64,000 bases of DNA from JAVBJN01 sp031546985 (GTDB lineage Bacteria; Bacteroidota; Bacteroidia; Chitinophagales; Chitinophagaceae), in NCBI GenBank assembly GCA_031546985.1, contig JAVBJN010000059.1:21609-85608 (forward strand). Direction: 5' to 3'. The position numbers and the translations under genes are program-made. This document shows positions 36,101 to 44,087 of this stretch, one piece after another. Within the stretch, counting starts at the first letter, position 1; every line of letters begins with the position of its first letter. The notes under the pieces were generated by a model that made no database searches, was not told where the DNA came from, and was given only the letters and a program-made list of their open reading frames with translations.

Positions 36101-38503
36101 GTGGGCTATGATAAATAGCTTGCATGTGGTGTCGCTGGTCTGCACAATACCCGCGCGCAACAGCGGTCCTGCAGCCAGATCGAAGGGCAGGGCGGCTTGC
36201 TCGCTGATAAAGGTTTGTATTGCTTCTGGTGTATGGTAGCGCATGTCTGTTTTCTGCACCGCAACTGGTTGGGCCCGGGCTACTACCTGTACCGGCTTGC
36301 CATTTTGTATAGGGAAGCTGGTGCGCAGAATCTCATAGTTTTCGATCAGTTCATTAAGAGCGGTATGGATAAATACTTCATTCAGTGGCTCGTGTATCGT
36401 AACACACACCGGTATCTGATAACTATTGCTCCTGTTCTTAAGTTGCTGGTCGAACCAGATGCCGTGTTGGGTTGGGCTTAAAGCATATGCATCGGCCTGT
36501 GCAATGGGTTGCAGCAATGGTGCAGTAATTGGGGTAGCCTGCAATGCTTCAATTTCTTGTGCAATAGCACGTATGCTGGGATTTTCAAAAATGAAATCCA
36601 TAGAAAGCGCGATGTCGAACTGTTCGTTCAGGTGCATCACCAGCTGTGCCAGTTGAATAGAATTGAGCCCTGCTGCAAAAATATGATCCTCTGGCCGGGC
36701 CTGTACGGTATTGGTAAGGGTGGTTAGGAGCTGGGTAATCTGTGCTTCAACTTCTGTAACCGTAACGTGAGCACCGGTCGCTGTTTGACTGGTAGTGGTC
36801 CATTCTGCGGTTACAGATAATTTACCGGCTTCAAGTGTGGCAAGGCAGGCATATCGTTGTATTTTTCCACTGGTGGTTTTAGGAAGGGTGCCTTTACGGA
36901 TGAGCGCTATACGGGCAGGTGCAATGCCAAACTCTTCAAAAACGATTGCTTTGATCCGGGGTAACATTTCTTCAGGAGCATAGCCGCTTTTCAGCTCTGC
37001 TATAATTACGAGTGTCTCCTGTGTGCCATTGTCCTGCGCCACTGCAGCGCAACCATCCGGTACCAATTCGGGCAAGGCATCGGTGAGGGTAGATTCAATA
37101 TCCTGCGGGTAATAGTTTCTGCCATTCAGTATAATAAGTTCTTTAAGCCTGCCGGTTACATACAATTCGCCATCTCGGATAAAACCAAGATCGCCAGTGC
37201 GCAGGTACGGACCATTGCCGCTGGAGGTATAAAAGTTAAACACCGCTTCTGTGAGTGCTTTTTTTTGCCAGTAGCCCCTGGCTATGCTTTTCCCTTTTGC
37301 CAATATTTCGCCGGTTGCTCCATCTGGCAGTTCATGTCCTTGCTGGTCTATGATGCATAGGTCAAAATCCAGGGCAGGGCCACAGCTTACTACATGTTTG
37401 GTGGGGCTACCGGAGGTTTCGTTGCCGGTAGGTACCAATGCTGTTTTGACCTGCTTGCCCGGCTGGCCTGCGGTAATGAGCAGGGTGGCTTCTGCCATCC
37501 CGTAGCAGGGCTGAAATGAGGTTTCATTAAACCCAAACGGCCGGAATGTATCCGAAAAACGCTGTAGGGTAGCGTGCCTCACCAGTTCGGCTCCGGTAAA
37601 TGCAACTTTCCAGGCAGTAAGGTCAGGAGCTTCAGTGGTTGCTGTAGACGCCGCATTGGCGCATAATTCAAAACCAAAGTTGGGGCCGCCGCTGGTTGTA
37701 GCCTGATACGTACTTATGGCCTGAAGCCAGCGTATGGGTTTTTGTATAAAATGTATGGGCGAGAGCAGTACACCCCGTGCACCCACAAACAGGGGCACCA
37801 GTATACCACCCACCAGGCCCATGTCGTGATAATAGGGTAGCCAGCTTACAATAGTGCTGCCAGGTTGCTGGCGAAACACGCGCGCAATAAGCGCCACATT
37901 TTCCAGAATATTTTCATGGGTTACTTCCACACCTTTCGGTGCGCTGGTAGAGCCGGAAGTGTACTGTATAAACGCAGTATTGTGGCCGGCGGGCCTAAAA
38001 AGGTCTGCCGGTGCTTCCTGTGGTGGCAGGCTATTGGTGAGCACCAGCCGGTAAGTACCCTGGTGTGTAAGGTTATTACGTTCTTTATCACTTAACGAAG
38101 TGTGCGATAGTATTACCGCCGCTCCGGCATCTTCCATAATGCCATGCAGGCGTTGTACCGCACGTTGCGATTTAGGCAGCACCGCGGGCACTGCGATTAT
38201 ACCCGCGCAGAGGCAGCCGTAAAAGGCAGTAATAAAATCGATGCCGGGATGAAAAGCCAGAATGGCACGGTCGCCGGGTACACATATGGTTTGAAGATAA
38301 TGGGCAATCTGTATGGCTTGCTGGTGCAGTTGCGCGTAAGTAATATTCCATTCTTCGCGCTCGCCATCTACCAGAAAGGTATAGGCGGTTTGGTGCGGGT
38401 GAGTGTTGGATTTTTCGATGAGTATATCTGCAAATGATCTGCTGGTTGCTTTATCATAAATGCCCTCATGTGGCATAATAAGAGATTGGTCCATAATTTT
38501 CAT
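30182..38503 (-). CDS. Lipopeptide synthetase FAAL-ACP-C-A-T-C-A-T
   Basis: A 2773-residue starter synthetase. Residues ~1-580 are a fatty acyl-AMP ligase (YTSGSTSAPKGVEVTH; WLPYYHDMGLVGG). An ACP (GLNSIQL, Ser near 616) follows. Module 1: C (HHIIADG, near 800), A (YTSGTTGIPK, near 1271; pocket D-A-W-D-L-G-T-I-G-K, which I cannot assign), T (GGDSL, near 1668). Module 2: C (HHIISDA, near 1855, last Gly to Ala), A (YTSGSTGKPKG, near 2320; pocket D-V-W-H-M-S-L-V-D-K, a serine code), T (GGHSL, near 2712). No thioesterase follows. The enzyme would load a fatty acid, add residue X and then Ser, and pass the chain to the Thr module. It is the first gene of the minus-strand operon and diverges from the thioesterase/PPTase pair. 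Confidence 0.93.
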   Translation of the reverse strand: MKIMDQSLIMPHEGIYDKATSRSFADILIEKSNTHPHQTAYTFLVDGEREEWNITYAQLHQQAIQIAHYLQTICVPGDRAILAFHPGIDFITAFYGCLCAGIIAVPAVLPKSQRAVQRLHGIMEDAGAAVILSHTSLSDKERNNLTHQGTYRLVLTNSLPPQEAPADLFRPAGHNTAFIQYTSGSTSAPKGVEVTHENILENVALIARVFRQQPGSTIVSWLPYYHDMGLVGGILVPLFVGARGVLLSPIHFIQKPIRWLQAISTYQATTSGGPNFGFELCANAASTATTEAPDLTAWKVAFTGAELVRHATLQRFSDTFRPFGFNETSFQPCYGMAEATLLITAGQPGKQVKTALVPTGNETSGSPTKHVVSCGPALDFDLCIIDQQGHELPDGATGEILAKGKSIARGYWQKKALTEAVFNFYTSSGNGPYLRTGDLGFIRDGELYVTGRLKELIILNGRNYYPQDIESTLTDALPELVPDGCAAVAQDNGTQETLVIIAELKSGYAPEEMLPRIKAIVFEEFGIAPARIALIRKGTLPKTTSGKIQRYACLATLEAGKLSVTAEWTTTSQTATGAHVTVTEVEAQITQLLTTLTNTVQARPEDHIFAAGLNSIQLAQLVMHLNEQFDIALSMDFIFENPSIRAIAQEIEALQATPITAPLLQPIAQADAYALSPTQHGIWFDQQLKNRSNSYQIPVCVTIHEPLNEVFIHTALNELIENYEILRTSFPIQNGKPVQVVARAQPVAVQKTDMRYHTPEAIQTFISEQAALPFDLAAGPLLRAGIVQTSDTTCKLFIIAHHIIADGTALLQLVQELLHRHTSLQQQISTPIALPDWQYKDYTHWANQALAGSQSSAAYWRNLFSNGVTPFLSYDPAAQVTGSSKGRTALLHINQATAAQINALALQQSSTTYVMLLSAFAVMLFRQSGKKEIIIGIPVSGRTHTATQHMPGVFINAIMMPLQASEHTTFSELAAQVKTALFNGLKHQSYPLHMLAKDLNMTGSTGQPAFTSVFFNGLGFIGKQDGRMAAEAFADNFGLDMNLDLNTYVLEHDEGIQIRLDYKEAVFSPNGVNSMLQAYEQILLQSVAEPDFKVWTNPAAQILSQEALLQRTRFATGTKAVVQPPTIIQLFEQQAAAIPGHTAIVYGIDEITYGTLQNQVNALAAQLQAAGVQPGMFVPVLMTKSITLPLTILALMKLGAPFVPMDTGWPEERLHLLSEQLSPLLVLVNEDRYTTLGSIPCMRIDHNNIPATTVAITTFIAQPSDPIYGMYTSGTTGIPKCAVNLHQGINNRFAYMNKVYGCHTQDVILFTSRHIYDASVWQMFWPLTNGAKMVIPDDTYGLDLHEIAGLIARQQVTITDFVPSVFSLFVDYLETAPAYAAKVKTLRQLLIGGEAMNAGAVKRFRRMHPAVGITNTYGPTEASIGTIFYEVPETIPDIIPIGQPIDNVIALLLDETLTPVAEGTPGDLYLGGICLGTGYLGDAAKTAEVFIPNPIATVATQYLYKTGDIAACLPDGNLQFFGRKDSQVKINGIRVECGEIENTLLQQPSVIQAVISCRQDSSGKHYLVGILKLKEGAQLTEIHQQLKKQLPVHMVPVGYAVVTEIPITLNGKADRKKLADLPWQKATEQGTTQAETREHEQALLDIWQQVLDQPAVTVHDNFFESGGDSLKAMQLLTRVHQTLHAGLTLAEIFHHPTVAALAQILNEKQFAHYNDITPVAEAPFYELSHAQRRLWVLSKFPGSAAAYHMPSVTALSGKLNVPALAQSFHAVSLRHESLRTTFIEHDGIPFQHIAPNSLFQLEQMDCRHQSPGAVQALVNNLETQPFDLEKGPLLRATLIHTNTDHYLLVLVMHHIISDAWSMEVLLKELLFLYRAFSRQESPSLPATEVQYKDYATWQHRYLQSEAANHSRAYWQETLSGRISPLQLPCDFARPQLKTYNGATLRVQLPAADALAFRQLCSAQHATTFIGLITVVSILLHRYTASTDIIMGTPVAGRNHRRLENQLGLYVNTIPLYNRIDPDNSFIQLLQQSKQTVIAAYEHQAYPFDSLVDELAVPRDSSRNPLFDVLVAMLDYSAMEKELAAAGQDTGLQLTRHPSGTGTSKFDLYFNFTGSGDQLLLDLEYNTDLFLPQTIERIGTHFTTLLHSILAATNAQVALLNLIPEPEQLLLASFNNTMAGYDHTATLSSLFEAQAAQTPHQTALVFAGNTFTYQALNEQANRLAHYLIHTHQVMPQDLVCVALERSEQMIVALLAILKSGAAYVPVDPAYPEERITYIRQDSNSSIMIDNLFMEQFGNIAHTLSAHQPGVAVLPHHLAYVIYTSGSTGKPKGCMLEHQGVVNRIAWMWQHYGYSTADVILQKTTYTFDVSVWEIFMPLCYGAQMVLCQREDTGSPERILQLIHTYKVTCLHFVPSLLHVFIQELLNDPLNIRQMGSLQKVMTSGEKLMPDMARQWYQATGLPIHNLYGPTEASVDVSYYTTSGQETNIPIGRPIWNTQLYILDAQLQYLPVGIAGEICISGDGLARGYLGRPALTAEKFVDHPFIPEQKMYRTGDIGKWLPDGNIEYIGRKDAQVKIRGFRIEPGEIEAALLTCHGIQEAVVIACEKNNEKYLVAYMVSDIPLEPVQLREQLGRQVPAYMIPAYFVRLDKFPLTPSGKTDRNALPDPATTDIHTTANYTAPRNDTERRLERIWCEVLQITQAGVHDDFFSLGGHSLMAARIISRVRNEFNTELPFAALFNNATIAGLSQLIADAATTDAAPAPKIKRIERVKRT

Positions 38504-38698
38504 AGTTCGGATTGGCAGGGAGGCTGTATGTATTGCTTGCTATAAGGTAATGCATGGCAATATAAATAATACCGATGATTATTTATATACTTACAAGCGA
38601 TATAGTGTTAAAATACTAATGTTTAATTTGCACTTCACCGGTATTCAAACGCTTGGATAAGCGTAATTTTACCTGTTTGTGCAGTGGTTACACCAGAT

Positions 38699-39436
38699 AT
38701 GGATATTGTTATGGACAAAAAGACGATGCTTGTTTTGTTGCCATTTGCCGGTGGTAGCTCATTTTCTTACACCCAGCTTAACGGTGGGCTTGCAGCAACG
38801 TTCGAGGTGCGGGCGCTGGATACCCCCGGTCATGGCAGGCGTATGAAGGAGCCTTTGCTGAACAATTGCGATGCCATGGCAGAGGATATTGTGACTAGCC
38901 TGCAACGCATAGTGCCACCAGATCAGCCTTATGCCATTTATGGGCACAGCATGGGAGCATTGCTGGGTCACCTGGTTATCCGGAAACTGGTGGCTGCCGG
39001 GCAGCGATTGCCCGTGCATTTCTTTGCATCGGGACGGAGCGGGCCTTCTTTTGACCGCGAACGGGAAATAATGTGGTCACTGCCAGGGCCTGCGTTTCGC
39101 GAGCGGCTTAAACAATTAGATCTTATGACAGATGAGTTGCTGAACAATGAGGTGTTAATGGAAATTTTTGAGCCTGTTTTGCGATCCGATTTCCGGGCGG
39201 TAGAAACCTTTGTGCACCACCCGCAAGCACCTTATGCGGTGCCGGTTACGGTGCTGAACGGCACAGAAGATGATCTGAACGAAGCTGCTGCCGCTGCCTG
39301 GCAAAAAGAAACCACACTGCCGGTGAAGCTGTATTGGTTCGAAGGCGGGCATTTCTTTCTTTTTAAACACATACAGGCGGTGTGTCAGGTAATGATCCAA
39401 ACCCTGGGCAGGGTTAATGCCGGTACAGCGCTTTGA
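38699..39436 (+). CDS. Type II thioesterase (NRPS editing)
   Basis: An alpha/beta-hydrolase of the TEII family, about 245 residues from the ATG at 38699; an ATG at 38711 is also possible. It has LLPFAGGSSFSY near the start, the nucleophile elbow GHSMGAL, the acid in GTEDDLN and the His in EGGHFFLF. TEII proteins remove wrong acyl groups from carrier domains. It diverges from the large FAAL-NRPS across a 195-base region and is coupled to the PPTase gene, so both serve the assembly line. Confidence 0.9.
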   Translation: MDIVMDKKTMLVLLPFAGGSSFSYTQLNGGLAATFEVRALDTPGHGRRMKEPLLNNCDAMAEDIVTSLQRIVPPDQPYAIYGHSMGALLGHLVIRKLVAAGQRLPVHFFASGRSGPSFDREREIMWSLPGPAFRERLKQLDLMTDELLNNEVLMEIFEPVLRSDFRAVETFVHHPQAPYAVPVTVLNGTEDDLNEAAAAAWQKETTLPVKLYWFEGGHFFLFKHIQAVCQVMIQTLGRVNAGTAL

Positions 39437-40080
39437 TAAAGGTGTATTATACCCGGTTTGCAGCGCCTGTGCCGGAGCCCTTATGGATGCATATGTTAAA
39501 CATGCTGCCCCAAACGATGCAGCATAACATCCTGCGGTATAAACGATGGGAAGATCGCCACGCATCGCTGCTGGGTAAACATTTGTTGCTGAAGGCCTGG
39601 AGCCAGCGTTATAATGATGTGCCAGCATTAGACCGGTTGCAGTATACAGCGTACAACAGACCCTACCTGGATAGCGGGGCCGATTTTAATATTTCTCACG
39701 CGGGGGAGATGGTGGTATGCGCTATAGCCGATAATGGTCAGGTGGGTATAGATATTGAAGCGGCAAAACCTCTGGATATACTGGCATTTCAATCGCTTTT
39801 TAATCCCGAAGAGTGGCAGCATATCCTGGATGCGCCGGATCGCCTGCTGCAATTTTACCAATACTGGGCGTTGAAGGAAAGTGTTGTTAAAGCCGATGGG
39901 CGTGGCCTGTCGGTGCCTTTAAAGGCTTGCGTAATTCATGATCATAATTGGGCTATGCTTGAAAATAAGCACTGGCAGGTGCAGGAATTACACCTTGCCA
40001 GTGGCTATACCTGTTTTGTAGCTTTTGACTATATGCAGGAGATTCAACTTCATGCGGTAGACTTTCCGGCACAGCCATAA
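39433..40080 (+). CDS. Sfp-type 4'-phosphopantetheinyl transferase
   Basis: The 215-residue protein has all Sfp motifs: NRPYLDSG and FNISHAGEMVVCA, then VGIDIE with the metal-binding Asp and Glu, and WALKESVVKADGRGL. It would activate the carrier domains and ACPs of this window with phosphopantetheine. The start is a TTG that overlaps the thioesterase stop (TTGA), so the two are translationally coupled. It ends one base before the convergent ABC permease gene. Confidence 0.9.
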   Translation: MIKVYYTRFAAPVPEPLWMHMLNMLPQTMQHNILRYKRWEDRHASLLGKHLLLKAWSQRYNDVPALDRLQYTAYNRPYLDSGADFNISHAGEMVVCAIADNGQVGIDIEAAKPLDILAFQSLFNPEEWQHILDAPDRLLQFYQYWALKESVVKADGRGLSVPLKACVIHDHNWAMLENKHWQVQELHLASGYTCFVAFDYMQEIQLHAVDFPAQP

Positions 40081-40081
40081 T

Positions 40082-40894
40082 TTAATATTGCATAAGCGTA
40101 CCGTCTTTCTTTCCTTTCTTTACCGACCAGTTAAAAAATGCAATACTCAGCGGAAACAGCAACAGGCCAATGCACAGTAATGTAAGGATACGCGGCCACA
40201 GCATCGCTATACTGTAATGTTGCAGCATAGCCAGGCGCAGGGCTTCCAGTGCGTGCGTAACCGGCATCAGCACCGAGATGTATTGCAACCATTGCGGCAT
40301 TACACTTACCGGAAAAAAGGCGCCGCCGATAAGTGAACTGAATCCGCCAAAGATCCAGCCAAATGGTTCTCCCTGTTTAAATATAATGGTGCCCGCGGCA
40401 GAAATAATGCCCAGGCTTACAAATATGAGCAACGACAGGGCAAATACAACGATGGTGCTGGGCAGGTTTACCTGCGACAGATCAAAATGAAGGAATAGCA
40501 CCCCAATGGAAAAAACCAGTATCAGCTGTATGCCAGAAGATATAAAGCTGTACAACGATGACATGAGCACTATGGCTGTAGTACTGGTTTGCGAACTTAA
40601 AATGGCCTCGAGGCACCCGGCCATCTGAGAGCGGCGCATGGTGCTGGAAAACGTGCCTACAGCAAGTGTAAAGTAACTGGTAAATGCAATGCCTACCAGG
40701 GCAAACGAAAAGTAATTGCCGCCATACCTGGCCAGGCTATCTGATTGGTTTACCAGTTTGCCCACAAAAAAAAAGGACAGGATAGGAAACACTGCATTCA
40801 GTAACGTAATGGCAAAAGCCATTTTGTATCCAGACTCTATGAGAAAATCTTTACGAATAAAAGCAGCGGCCTTAGTATAACTCTTGGTAAGCAT
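40082..40894 (-). CDS. ABC-2 type transporter permease
   Basis: The start is placed at the ATG at 40894 (MLTKSYTKAAAF), giving 270 residues and a 23-base overlap with the ATPase gene; an upstream ATG at 40960 would add non-helical sequence. Six membrane segments and the GEPFGWIFGGFSSLIGGAFF (20 residues) region are typical of ABC-2 permeases of the NodJ/lipid and polysaccharide exporter group. Charged ends (KKGKKDG) lie in the cytoplasm. The pair could export the lipopeptide or a glycan made by the adjacent glycosyltransferases; position between both loci leaves this open. Confidence 0.87.
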   Translation of the reverse strand: MLTKSYTKAAAFIRKDFLIESGYKMAFAITLLNAVFPILSFFFVGKLVNQSDSLARYGGNYFSFALVGIAFTSYFTLAVGTFSSTMRRSQMAGCLEAILSSQTSTTAIVLMSSLYSFISSGIQLILVFSIGVLFLHFDLSQVNLPSTIVVFALSLLIFVSLGIISAAGTIIFKQGEPFGWIFGGFSSLIGGAFFPVSVMPQWLQYISVLMPVTHALEALRLAMLQHYSIAMLWPRILTLLCIGLLLFPLSIAFFNWSVKKGKKDGTLMQY

Positions 40895-41666
40895 GTTGTG
40901 AAGCGTTGATAGTGGAAGTATAAAAATCGTACAGGCTGGCATAAGAGCGCATTGCCTCATCTACAGTAGTAAGAGCCATAATCCTGCCCTTATTCATTAC
41001 GCATACTTTATTGCACAGCGCTTCGGCCTCTTCCAGCCGGTGGGTGGCAATAAGCAGCGTGCGCTCTGTTTGCGCATGTATCTTGTTTTGAATTAGTTCT
41101 TTAATATCTTCTGCTGCAATAGGATCCAGTGTGCGTGTAGGTTCATCAAGAATCAGTATGCTCGGGTCGGAGAGCAGGCCACGTGCAATGGCCAGTTTTT
41201 GTTTCATGCCCGATGAATAGCCGGCTACCAGTTTTTTACCGGCATTGCCAAGCCCTACCAGGTCTACCAGCTCCGCAATCTTATCCTGTAGCTGCTGCCC
41301 AAAAAGATTGTCGAGCGCGCCAAAAAATTCCAGGTTTTGAACACCGGTAAGGCGCCAGTAAAAACTCCTTTCTTCATTCAGGATAAAGCCAACCGATCTG
41401 CGGGCCTCGATATTGTGTTGTAAAGTATCATAACCGTTAATCACAATGCTGCCTTGTGTGGGAAACAGTAGGCCGCCTATCAGCTTTAGTAAGGTGGTTT
41501 TGCCAGCGCCATTGGTTCCCAGAAACGCGATTTTATCGCCAGGTTCAATGGTGATGTTAATATTGGTAAGTGCTTGCGCATATTCTTTTTTCAGAGGTTT
41601 GGTAAACAAGTCTTTATACCTTCTGGGTACCGGATAAGACATGTGAATATTGCTGATCTGCAACAT
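40872..41666 (-). CDS. ABC-2 type transporter ATP-binding protein
   Basis: The 264-residue ATPase shows Walker A GTNGAGKTTLL, signature YSSGMKQKLAIARG, Walker B ILILDEPTRTLDP, and the switch His in LLIATHRLEE. Q-loop and length are normal. It is coupled to the permease gene by a 23-base overlap. It lies 70 bases downstream of the glycosyltransferase operon on the same strand, so read-through from that operon is possible. Confidence 0.92.
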   Translation of the reverse strand: MLQISNIHMSYPVPRRYKDLFTKPLKKEYAQALTNINITIEPGDKIAFLGTNGAGKTTLLKLIGGLLFPTQGSIVINGYDTLQHNIEARRSVGFILNEERSFYWRLTGVQNLEFFGALDNLFGQQLQDKIAELVDLVGLGNAGKKLVAGYSSGMKQKLAIARGLLSDPSILILDEPTRTLDPIAAEDIKELIQNKIHAQTERTLLIATHRLEEAEALCNKVCVMNKGRIMALTTVDEAMRSYASLYDFYTSTINASQHAYQELY

Positions 41667-41736
41667 ATTGTTATTGGTAATAAGTTATACAAAATAATAA
41701 AGCGGTGTTTAACGTGCAAATAAAATCTGCATAGTG

Positions 41737-42888
41737 CTAAACAGTGCGGCATTTACTGTACAGGGTTTCATGCTGCGTTATAAAATCTTCGGTACGGTGG
41801 TGGGTGGTTACATAAGCCTTACCTATCGCGCCAGTGTCTATTCTCAATTGTTCATCCCGCAATAGCGATAATATGTGTTGGGCTGCCTCCTGGTACTGCC
41901 CTGGCCGGAACAAATACCCGTTCTGCCCCGGAAAAATAAGATCGGTATTGCCAGGTACGGCGGTAGCTACCACCGGTATACCAAAGCTCATCGCTTCCAG
42001 CAGGGCATAGGGCATGCCTTCCCAGATAGAAGTATGCAATAAAATATCGGTAGCGCTGTACAGGCATGCAATATGGTTCATATGGCCGGTAAGGGTTACC
42101 CATTGTGTTAAGCCATATTGCCTGATCTGTGCGGATAGAAGATCATGCGCTTCGCCACTCCCGGCCAGCACAAAATGTACATCGCTGCGCTGCAGCAATA
42201 CGGCTTTTGCTATGTGTATGAAAGCCGACCAGTCTTTTTGCGCGGTAAGGCGCCCCACACCGGCAATGATGCGGTGCCCGGCAGGTATGTTATAGTGCTG
42301 CCGCAGCTGCTGCACCTCTGTGGCCCGGCAGCGTTGCGCGGCAGGTACTACATTCCGGATCAGCATGGTTTGCTCCTGGCGGGCTATACCTTTTTGTAAT
42401 GTAAGCGCCTGCTCGCTCTCCGAAACCGTTACCTGGTAGTTGGTAAGGTAACCTGCCAGTTGCTCCGGAAATACAGACAGAAAGCGGGCAAGGCCATTTT
42501 TGCCCTGGAAGAAATAGCTGTGTGGCGTGTGAATTACGCTGCACTGTTTATGAAAGATTGCTGCTATGCGGCCAATGAGCCCGGCTTTGGAGCTATGGGT
42601 ATGTATAATGTCGAATTTTTTCTGCGCAATAAGCCTGTGCAATGCCAGCAAAGCGCGCATGTCGGCAAGTAAAGATACTTTTCGTTGCATGGGCATAAGG
42701 CGGCACTGTACACCTGCGCGCTCAAGCATAGCGATATCGGCCTCGCAACCGGGATTGCGCACAGGCGATAGCACCACCATTACATTAAACCGGCTTTTGT
42801 CGATATGGGTAGCCAGTTGCAGCACATGGCTGTATGCACCGCCCGTAGTGGCTTCCAGTACGATCAGTAGTTTTATGCGTTCTTTCAT
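41737..42888 (-). CDS. GT4 family glycosyltransferase
   Basis: A 383-residue GT-B protein. The N-terminal domain has TTGGAYSHVLQLATHI and IIHTHSSKAGLIGRIAA, the C-terminal domain has AGVGRLTAQKDW and the E-x7-E motif EGMPYALLEAMSFG, typical of GT4 retaining enzymes that use nucleotide sugars. It resembles polysaccharide-cluster transferases. Its ATGA start overlaps the previous glycosyltransferase. Donor and acceptor cannot be told from sequence. Confidence 0.88.
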   Translation of the reverse strand: MKERIKLLIVLEATTGGAYSHVLQLATHIDKSRFNVMVVLSPVRNPGCEADIAMLERAGVQCRLMPMQRKVSLLADMRALLALHRLIAQKKFDIIHTHSSKAGLIGRIAAIFHKQCSVIHTPHSYFFQGKNGLARFLSVFPEQLAGYLTNYQVTVSESEQALTLQKGIARQEQTMLIRNVVPAAQRCRATEVQQLRQHYNIPAGHRIIAGVGRLTAQKDWSAFIHIAKAVLLQRSDVHFVLAGSGEAHDLLSAQIRQYGLTQWVTLTGHMNHIACLYSATDILLHTSIWEGMPYALLEAMSFGIPVVATAVPGNTDLIFPGQNGYLFRPGQYQEAAQHILSLLRDEQLRIDTGAIGKAYVTTHHRTEDFITQHETLYSKCRTV

Positions 42889-44087
42889 GCCAGGTTGTTT
42901 TGGTGAAAAAGTGCATATAACTGATCTATACCATGATCCATACTGAACTGTTGTATTACTTTCTGCCGCCCGTTGCGGGCCAGGTGCGCATACAGTTCCG
43001 GATCCAGGACCAGTGTTTGAATAGCGGCAGCAATCTCCGCAGCGTTTTTTTCCTGCACCAGTAGCCCGGTTTCGCGGTGGGTTATCAGCTCCGGAATGGC
43101 CGATACCGGAGTGGCAATGACCGGAATACCGCTGGCCAGGGCTTCGGGCAGCACATTTGGCAGCCCGTCGCGGTCGCCGTTATCTGCTACCAGGCAGGGC
43201 AGTACAAACAGGTGATGGCTTTGGTACAGGGCTTTTACTTTATCCTGTGGCCACGCGCCGGTAAAGGTAACCTGCTGTTGTAATCCATGTTGGTTTACAT
43301 ACTGCAACAGTTGTTTCTGCAACGGCCCGTCACCGGTAATGGTGCAATGGATGTCCAGTTGTTCGCGTAGCAAAGCAATGGCTTGCAGCAGGTATAAAAT
43401 TCCTTTCTTTTCTACCAACCGCGCCACGGTAAGTATGCGTATGGGACCGGTGGGGTTGGGGCTGTTTCTTACAATGAAGGGCCAATCCTGTATGGCAAGC
43501 CCGTGGTAAATATGATGCAGGCTGTTAGGATCTGTTTTTGCTGCCAGAAATTTCTTATTGGCGGCGGTGCAGGTAACCACAAACCTGGCCTGTTTTATTT
43601 TATGCTCCAGCAGGGAATCGGCAGTGTAAATGTCATGCGCATGCGCGCTGATGCTGTATGACCGGTTGGTAATGGTGCCAATAGTGGCTGCAACTGCGGC
43701 TGGTGCCGATGCGAAATGCGCATGAATGTGCCGGGCAGGTTCATGGCGGAGCGTATAGGTATAAAAAACACCTTTCTGAAAATGTGCCAGCATGCGTATT
43801 GCTGGTAGCGGCCGGGCAAAACACTGGCGCAGCGCTGTAATATAACCGCCAAAATGTGTGGTAAGGCAATACAGGTGCGCCTGTAGGGCGCGAATAAAAC
43901 CATGCTTATAATAAGTTACCTCCTGCATTACGGTTGCTGTGCCAGGTATGCTGAATGTATTGCCCTGTGGGCGCTGGAGCGCCAGTATGCGCAACCGTAC
44001 CTTGCGTTGCTGCATGGCCAGCAGCTCTTGCAATATAAAGTATTCAGACGCGGAAGGGAACTCGCCCAGCATGTAAATAATGGTCAT
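42885..44087 (-). CDS. GT4 family glycosyltransferase (WcaL/AmsK-like)
   Basis: The 400-residue GT-B protein has an N-terminal stretch with MLGEFPSASEYFILQELLAM, RHIHAHFASAPA and YSISAHAHDIY, a pattern seen in colanic-acid-type WcaL relatives. The C-terminal domain has TVARLVEKKGILYLLQA and GLPNVLPEALASGIPVI with the E-x7-E pair. It overlaps its neighbours by four bases on both sides (ATGA), within the flippase/glycosyltransferase operon. Confidence 0.88.
   Translation of the reverse strand: MTIIYMLGEFPSASEYFILQELLAMQQRKVRLRILALQRPQGNTFSIPGTATVMQEVTYYKHGFIRALQAHLYCLTTHFGGYITALRQCFARPLPAIRMLAHFQKGVFYTYTLRHEPARHIHAHFASAPAAVAATIGTITNRSYSISAHAHDIYTADSLLEHKIKQARFVVTCTAANKKFLAAKTDPNSLHHIYHGLAIQDWPFIVRNSPNPTGPIRILTVARLVEKKGILYLLQAIALLREQLDIHCTITGDGPLQKQLLQYVNQHGLQQQVTFTGAWPQDKVKALYQSHHLFVLPCLVADNGDRDGLPNVLPEALASGIPVIATPVSAIPELITHRETGLLVQEKNAAEIAAAIQTLVLDPELYAHLARNGRQKVIQQFSMDHGIDQLYALFHQNNLA

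Noticed and set aside
38504..38698. Exact Bacteroidota promoter boxes in the divergent region
   Set aside because: Only near matches to TAnnTTTG were found, one base short, so no site is called.
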